A program made the position numbers and the translations under genes. The notes under the pieces were generated by a model. It did no database searches and was not told the origin of the DNA. It saw only the letters and a list, made by a program, of their open reading frames with translations. This document shows, in pieces, positions 16,201 through 25,200 of a DNA stretch of 64,000 nucleotides (positions within the stretch are counted from its first letter, which is position 1; each line of letters opens with the position of its first letter). The stretch comes from Bacteroidota bacterium (GTDB lineage Bacteria; Bacteroidota; Bacteroidia; Chitinophagales; Chitinophagaceae): the NCBI GenBank assembly GCA_018268085.1, contig JAFDXE010000012.1:1-64000 (forward strand). Reading direction: 5' to 3'.

Positions 16201-19200
16201 GGTGGAAGCGGAACAGGCGTTACACTCACAGGAGCGCTGCCAGCCGGCGTTACAGGAACTTACAATGCAGGAACGCAACTATATACAATCAGCGGTACGC
16301 CTACCGTTGCCGGAACATTTAACTACACGGTTACAACAAACGGTCCTTGTATCAATGCAAACCTGAGCGGAACCATAACCGTACAACCGAATTCAACGAT
16401 ATCATTATCATCTGCTGTTGGAACCAACAACCAGACAAAGTGTATCAACACTGCGCTTACTAATATTGTGTACACGATGGGAGGAAGTGCAACAGGTATT
16501 TCCATCACAGCGGGTTCACTGCCTGCCGGTGTTACAGGTACATTTGCGGCCGGGGTATTTACCATCAGCGGTACACCAACCGTTGCGGGAACATATCCTT
16601 ATACAGTTACTGCTGCCGGCCCTTGTTTGAGCGCAACCGCATCAGGAACTATTGTTGTAAATGACAATGCAACTATTGCATTAACATCTGCAGCAGGAAC
16701 AGACAACCAGACAAAATGTATTAATACTGCTATTACACCTGTTACTTACCTGGTAGCAGGCAGCGGAACGGGTGTAACGTTAACGGGTACACTACCAGCA
16801 GGCGTTACAGGAACCTACAATTCCGGCACTAAAGTGTACAGCATTAGCGGAACCCCAACTGTAGCAGGAACATTTAATTATACAGTTACAACCACCGGGC
16901 CATGTATTAATGCAAGTGTTTCAGGTACATTTATTATCCAGGCAAATTCTACGATCAACTTAACTTCTGCTGCTGGCACAAATAATCAAACTAAATGTAT
17001 CAACACGGCTCTTACAACCATTACCTATTCAATGGGAGGAGGCGCTACCAATATTTCATTAACGACCGGATCATTTCCTACCGGTGTTACAGGCTCTTTT
17101 GCTGCAGGAGTATTTACCATCAGTGGAACGCCAACTGTTGCAGGATCTTTCCCATATACATTAACTGCTAGCGGCCCATGCGTGAATGCCACTGCAACGG
17201 GAACCATTACAATTAATGATAACTCTACCATAACATTAACCTCTGCCGCAGGCACAAACAACCAAACAAAATGTATCAGTACGGCCATCACTCCTATTAC
17301 TTACTTAATTGGTGGTGGTGGTACGGGCGTTACCTTAACAGGCTCATTGCCTGCAGGTGTAACCGGAAACTACAATTCAGGAACGAAAGTGTATACGATC
17401 AGTGGTACAGCAACGGCTGCAGGAACATTTAACTACACAGTTACAACAACAGGGCCTTGTACCAACGTGAGTGCGTCGGGAACCATCATTGTTACGCCAA
17501 ACAGTACCATTACTTTATCTTCGGGAACAGCGAGCCAGACTAAATGTATCAACACCGCTTTAACCACTGTTACTTTTACAATGGGTGGAAGTGCTACTTC
17601 TGTTTCGTTAACTTCAGGCTCATTCCCTACAGGGGTTACAGGTTCATTTGCTGCTGGTGTATTTACTATCAGCGGAACACCAACTGTTGCAGGATCTTTC
17701 CCATATACGTTAACTGCTACCGGACCATGTGCTAACGCTACGGCTTCGGGAACCATCACCGTTAATGATAATTCAACGATCACCATAACTTCTGCTGCAG
17801 GTACAAATAACCAGACAAAATGTATCAATACAGCTATCACTCCCATTACCTATTTAGTAGGCGGCGGCGGAACAGGTGTTACCTTAACAGGATCGTTACC
17901 GGCCGGTGTTACCGGAACTTATAATTCAGGCACGAAAGTGTACAGCATCAGCGGATCACCAACAGTAGCAGGAACATTCAACTATACGGTTACAACAACC
18001 GGACCTTGTACAAACGTAAGTGCATCGGGAACCATCATTGTTACGCCAAACAGTACAATTGCATTAACATCCGGTGCAGGATCTAACGTACAGAGCCTTT
18101 GTCAGAATACTGCTATTAATAACATTACTTATTCTATCGGCGGATCAGGAACGGGCGCAACGGTTACCAACTTACCAGCCGGTGTAACGGGAACGTATAG
18201 CGGCGGTGTATTTACCATCAGCGGTGCGCCAACTGCTTCAGGAACTTTCAACTTTGTAGTTACTACTACGGGACCATGTGTTAATCCATCACTCAGTGGA
18301 ACACTGACTGTTAGTGCTGTACCAACAGGTTCTTTAACAGCGAGTGAATCTTCAGTTATAGCAAACGACAACATCATCTGTGCCGGTGCTAATGTAACAT
18401 TTACCGCCACTGCAGGTTATGGATCATATATTTTTAAAGTAAACGGCATCACCGCACAAAGCGGATTATCGAATGTATTCAACACTTCCACATTAACAAA
18501 CGGCGCATCTGTAACAGTTGATGTTGCAAACGCAGCCAACTGCGGAACTACATTCGGACCAATAGTAATTACCGTCAATGCACTTCCGGTTCCATCATTA
18601 TCTGCCGACAGAACCAGCATCTGTACTAACGAAAGCGTTACATTCACTGCAGGTGGTGGAACAGCCTACACATTCAATGTTAACGGATCAGCCGTACAAA
18701 GCGGTTCTTCCAATACCTATAGCTCATCAACGCTAACAAACGGAAGCAGTGTTACCGTAACAGTTACGAATGCCAATGGATGTAACACAACGTCTGCCCC
18801 AATTGTAATCACTGTTAATTCACTACCAACCGGTACCTTAACAGCAACTGAGAATTCAGGTATTGCCAATGATAATAATATTTGTACAGGTGCAAATGTT
18901 ACTTTCACTGCAACTGCCGGATTTTCTGCATACAATTTTAAAGTAAACGGAATTTCAGTTCAGAACGGCGCATCAAATACATTCAGTACAACAACATTAA
19001 GCAACCCTGCTGTAATAACTGTGGATATTACCAATGCTGCCGGTTGTCAATCATCATTCAACCCAATTGTAATTACGGTTAACGCATTACCAACAGGTAC
19101 ATTAACTGCTACAGAAAATTCGGGAGTTGCAAACGACAACAGCATTTGCTCCGGTTCACAGGTAGCTTTCACTGCAACGGCAGGCTTTACCAATTATGAT

Positions 19201-22200
19201 TTCCAGGTAAATGGCTTATCACAACAAAATGGCTTGTCATCAACGTTCAATACCTCAACACTTTCAAACGGAGATATCGTTACCGTTGTTGTTACTAATG
19301 GCAACAGTTGTTCGACATCATTCAATGCCATCAGCTTCACGGTTATCCCATCACCATCGGGAACATTAGCTGCCACAACTACGAGTATTTGTGCAGGAGA
19401 CAATATTGATTTCACTGCTACCGGCGGATATAGCAATTACGATTTCCAGGTGAATGGATCTACCGTTCAAAACGGGAACCTGAACACATACAGCACCGCC
19501 TCATTAAACAATGGAGATGTGGTTACCGTAATTGTAACCGGCGCTAATGATTGCGTTTCTGTATTCAACAGTCTCACCATAAACGTAAATGCATTGCCAT
19601 CAGGTTCGCTTGTTGCTGTTGAAAATTCAGGCGCAACAAATAACGATGGAAATATTTGTATCGGTGCATCAGTAGTATTTACTGCACCAGCAGGATACAG
19701 CAATTATATCTTCCTTTTGAATGCAATTTCGGTTCAAAACGGATCTTCAAATACATATACTAACAATACATTGTCGGATGGAGATGTTGTAGGTGTGGCC
19801 ATCACAAATGCAACTGGTTGTATCAGCTTATTAAATACAATTACCATTTCAGTGAGCAATTACCCGGTAGTAGATGCGATCTCTGGTTTAGCTGATGTGT
19901 GCGATGCAAACAGTATCCAACTTACCAACACAACACCGTCTGGTGTATGGAGCAGCAGTAATACAACTGTTGCTACAGTTGATGCATCGGGATTGGTTAC
20001 AGGTAACGCACCGGGTAATGCCAGCATCAGCTATACAGTAACCAATGCAAATGGTTGCAGCACTACGGTATCCCATTTCTTAACAGTACACTCATTACCA
20101 TTTGTTGCAGGCATCACAGGATCTACTGATGTTTGTATCGGAAACACTACACAGCTTTCTAATGTTACCATCGGCGGTACATGGAATAGCAACAACAATT
20201 CAATTGCAACTGTAGATGCTACCGGTCTTGTAACCGGCATTGCAGATGGTACTGCCGATATCAGTTATACAGTTACTAACATAGACGGATGTACGAAAAT
20301 AAAAACCGTAACAGTTACTGTAAATGCTCCGCCCGTATTAAATCCAATCACCGGCGACGATAGTATTTGCCAGGGAGCCACCAGCCTGCTTTCAAACGAT
20401 ACAGATGGCGGAACATGGTCAAGCAATAATACTTCAGTTGCTACTGTAAACGCTGCATCCGGTCTGGTAACAGCTATTGCCCCGGGTAATGCTGTAATCA
20501 GTTATATGGTTACAGATGGAAACGGTTGTTCGGCAACAGTAACCATTCCCGTAACCGTATTGTCATTACCGGTTCCAACTTTATCAGGCCCCAACCCGAT
20601 CTGCCCGAACTCAACAGGCATTTATACCACAGAAGCAGGCCAGTTAAATTATACCTGGACTTTTACCGGCGGTACACTGATTGCAGGTGGTACGGGTGCA
20701 GACAATACGATCACTATTTTATGGGATCAGCCCGGTCCAAAAACGATTAATGTTAACTATACCAATGCAGACGGATGTTTCGGTGCTGCTTCAGCTACCG
20801 TAACAACCAGTTCAGGTATCACTCCATTCCTCTCCGGACCAATTACCGTATGCCAGTTGAGTAATGAATTGTACACAACGGATCCGGGACAAAGCAACTA
20901 TACCTGGAACGTTACCGGCGGAACGATTTCTGCAGGAGGAACTTCTACCGACAATACTGCTACAGTAACCTGGAATACAGCAGGTACAGGAACGGTTACT
21001 ATTAACTATGATGATGTAAACGGATGTACTGTTGTATCTCCTACCGTCCTTAACGTTAACGTACACACGCTTCCGAATGCAACATTAACCGGCAATGCTG
21101 CTGTATGTCAGAATGCAAGTTCACCCGTAATCACATTTACCGGTTCTAATGGAACAGCACCATACACATTTACTTACAATGTTAATGGAGGTGCAGATCA
21201 AACCATTTCAACGGTATCCGGCAATTCAGTAACACTTGCAGTTCCTACTGCAACAACCGGAACATTCACCTATACACTCACTGCTGTTACAGACAATAAC
21301 AGTTGCGAAAGAATATTGAATACTAATGTTTCTATCCAGGTAAATGAACCTGCAGCAGGTACAATCAGCGGCGATGCAACAGTTTGCCAGAATAGTACAG
21401 CAGCAATAACATTTACAGCAACTGCAGGAACTGCTCCGTTTACATTCCAATATAATATTAACGGTGGTGGTACACAATCTGTAACTACTGTTTCCGGAAA
21501 TACAGTTACAGTGGCAGTACCCACTTCATCAACCGGCACTTTCATTTATAACCTTTTGAGTGTATCTGATGCCAACAATTGCATACAGGTTCAGTCAGGA
21601 AGTGCAACTGTAGTTGTTAACTTGTCGCCTACGGCAACCATCAGTGGTACAACTACCGTTTGCCAGGATGCTGCCTCACCTGTAATTACATTCACTGGAA
21701 ATAATGGAATTGCTCCGTATACCTTTACCTACAATATCAATGGCGGTGGAAACATTACTGTAACATCCGTAGGAAATACAGCTACTGTTGCTGTTCCAAC
21801 CGCTACACCAGGTACATTCAACTACAATCTTGTTAGTGTTCAGGAATCAGGAACCAATACCTGCTCACAATTACAAACTGGTACTGCAGCCGTTACCGTT
21901 AGTGCTACTTCTGTAGGCGGAACAGTGAGTTCAGACAATACAGTTTGTAGCGGAACCAATAGCGGAACACTTACGCTTAGTGGCCATACCGGTAGTGTGT
22001 TAAACTGGGAAATGTCAATCAATGGAGGAGGTTCCTGGTCTGTTATTGCAAACAATACAACAACATTAAATTATACTAACCTCACGCAAACCACCCTTTA
22101 TCATGCTGTGGTGCAGAACGGCGCTTGCGGAAGTGTAATCTCCGGCAATGCAACTATCACTGTAACTACTCCTTCAGTTGGAGGAACGGTGAGCAGCAAT

Positions 22201-25200
22201 GCTACCGTATGTTCAGGTACAAACAGCGGAACACTCACCTTAAGCGGTCATACAGGTTCAGTAACCGGTTGGGAATTTTCAACAAATGGAGGTGGTTCTT
22301 GGACAGCAATTGCCAATACCACAACAACGCAAAATTACCTTAACCTGGTTCAAACAACACAATACAGGGCAATTGTTTCAAATGGTGTTTGTGCTTCAAC
22401 AACCTCTGCTGTTGCTATCATTACAGTAAACAGTTTACCAACGGCAACGATTAGTGGTACAACAACTGTTTGTCAGAACGGAACATCCCCGGTAATCACC
22501 TTTACCGGAGCAAACGGTACGGCTCCATACACATTTACGTACAATATAAATGGAGGAAGCAACCTTACCATTGTATCGGTTGGCAATATTGCATCTTTGA
22601 ATGCTTCAACTGCAACAGCAGGTGTATTTAATTACAATTTAGTAAGCGTTCAGAGTTCCGGTAGCCCTGCTTGTGCTCAGAATCAATCCGGAACTGCATC
22701 AATTACCGTTAGTGCGCTTCCTGCAACATTTACCATTACACCTGCAAGTGCTTCAATTTGCCAGGGAACGGTTCAGCCTTTATCTGCTGCCGGTGGTACA
22801 CCAACTTCAGGATCTGTTACTTTCTCTTCTGGTACAATTAATCAATCTATTCCCGATCCGGGTAACCGTGCAAACAGCATTGCTGTATCGGGCATACCTG
22901 CCGGTGCTGTAATTACCGGTGTAAGTGTAAACTTTAATGTTACGCATACCTATGATGCCGATTTAGTATTAAACCTCACAGCACCTAACGGCAATACGCT
23001 TAACCTCGTAAATAAAAGAGGTAGTAACAATGACAATTTCACTAATACTACCATCAGCAGTGCAAGTGTAAACCCGATCAACGCAGGTGTTGCTCCTTTT
23101 ACTAATACTTATGCTGCAGACGCAGTAAATAATACAGGAACACCAAATTCGAATGTGAATTCATTTGCATCATTATATTCTACGCCTAATGGCAACTGGA
23201 CTATCAATGCTGCTGACGTAGTAGGTTGTCATGGTACATTGTTCCTTGGAATATGCTTCGGCAATTATGAAAGCGGCACATTAAATTCCTGGTCAATAAC
23301 GGTTAATTATACATTACCTGTTTCGCCTATTAACGTGGTATGGTCACCTCTTACAGGATTATATACCGATGCAGGTGCAACTACAGCCTATGCTGGCCAG
23401 AATGTATCTACAGTTTACGCAACCCCAAATACTACTACAACTTATACAGCTACATCAACCAATGCTGCCGGATGTTCTGCAACAAAAACAGTAAATGTTG
23501 CTGTAAGTCCAACACCTGTTGTTACAATTACATCTGATTATTGTGTTGTACCGGGTAAAGTAAGATTAACTGCTACATCAGTTCCGGTTGCTACCAGTTA
23601 TTTATGGAGCACTGGTGCAACAACTTCATTTATTGATGTTGACATTGCCGGAAGTTTTGATGTTACTGTTTTTGCTGGAGGTGGCTGCCCTGGAACAACT
23701 TCAATAAATGTTGCGCAGGAGCTTGTAGTAAATGGAGATTTCGAAGCTGGTAACGTTGGATTTGTAACGCCACCGTTAGGGGCGAATCAATATGCTTACC
23801 AGGCAGATGTTGCCGGTAATACAGAATTATACCCTGAAGGATTATATGGTATCGGACCAAATGCCAATACTTATCATAACAATTTCTGGGGACATGACCA
23901 CACAACCGGTTCCGGTAATTTCATGATCATCAATGGCTTCCCTAACGGTAACCCACAACCTATTGTATGGCAGGAAACGGTAACTGTTCTTCCTAATACG
24001 ACTTATTATTTTGCCGCATGGGGAATAAGCCTGAACTCAGCAGGGCCATTCGCACAACTCCAGTTCAATGTTAACGGCGCACAGGTGGGAACTGTAGCTA
24101 CATTACCGGCAGGTGTAAATAACAACAGTAATAATGGCTGGACAAGATTCTATGGCACCTGGACTTCCGGTCCTACTACCACTACCGCCGTTATTGCAAT
24201 TACAGATTTGCAGAATGCAGCAGGTGGAAACGATTTTGGTTTGGATGATATCTCATTTGCAACCTTATCAACTTTCATCACACTTGAATCTGCTCCGGGA
24301 ACAGATGCACAAACGCTTTGCGTGAACACTCCAATAACCAACATCGTGTACTCCGTAGGAAACGGAAGTCCCTCAGGCCCGATTGTAACCGGTTTACCTG
24401 CCGGCGTTACTTCTTCATTCTCCGGTAATCAACTGGTGCTAAGTGGTATTCCAACACAATCTGGAAACTTCACATACACCATTACAACAACCGGTGGATG
24501 TTTGCCAACCAGCGCAAGTGGAACGATAACGGTACAGGCACAGAATATTGTACTGTCTTCCGGTACCGCTAACAATACTATTTGTGTGAATACACCTGTT
24601 AGCATCGGATATACTTTGTCGGGTACAGCAACAGGAGCTACCGTAACAGGTTTGCCATCTGGTGTAAACGGAACTCTATCCGGAACTACCTATACCATCA
24701 GTGGTACACCTACTGTAGTTGGCACATTCAATTATACTATAACGACGACGGGTACATGTACGCCGGTAACAATATCAGGAACAATCATTGTTCAATCGCA
24801 AACAATAACACTGAATTCAGGAAATAATAACCAGACAGTATGTATCAATTCTCCAATTGCCAACATTCAATATACCGTTGGCGGAACCGGAACCGGAGCA
24901 ACTGTAAGCGGATTACCTGCCGGGGTTAGCTTCACTAACAGTGGTGGAATCATCTTCATTTTTGGTTCACCTACTGTACCAGGTACGTACACTTATACAG
25001 TAACTACAACCGGAAGCTGTTCTTCCGTGAGCGCTACCGGAACTTTAAATGTAACAGCGGCTGCAAATCTTGTTCTCAGTTCTGTTGCAGGTTCTAATGC
25101 ACAATCTGTTTGCAGAAACGTATCCATCACCAACATAACGTACACTGTTAACGGCGCAACCGGTGCAACTGTTACGGGATTACCAGCAGGCGTAACCGGT

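Noticed and set aside
14188..18318. Tandem array resembling a CRISPR or satellite at first glance
   Set aside because: The period is about 275 bp, the frame is open throughout, and the repeats encode a known domain type; there are no unique spacers of constant length.
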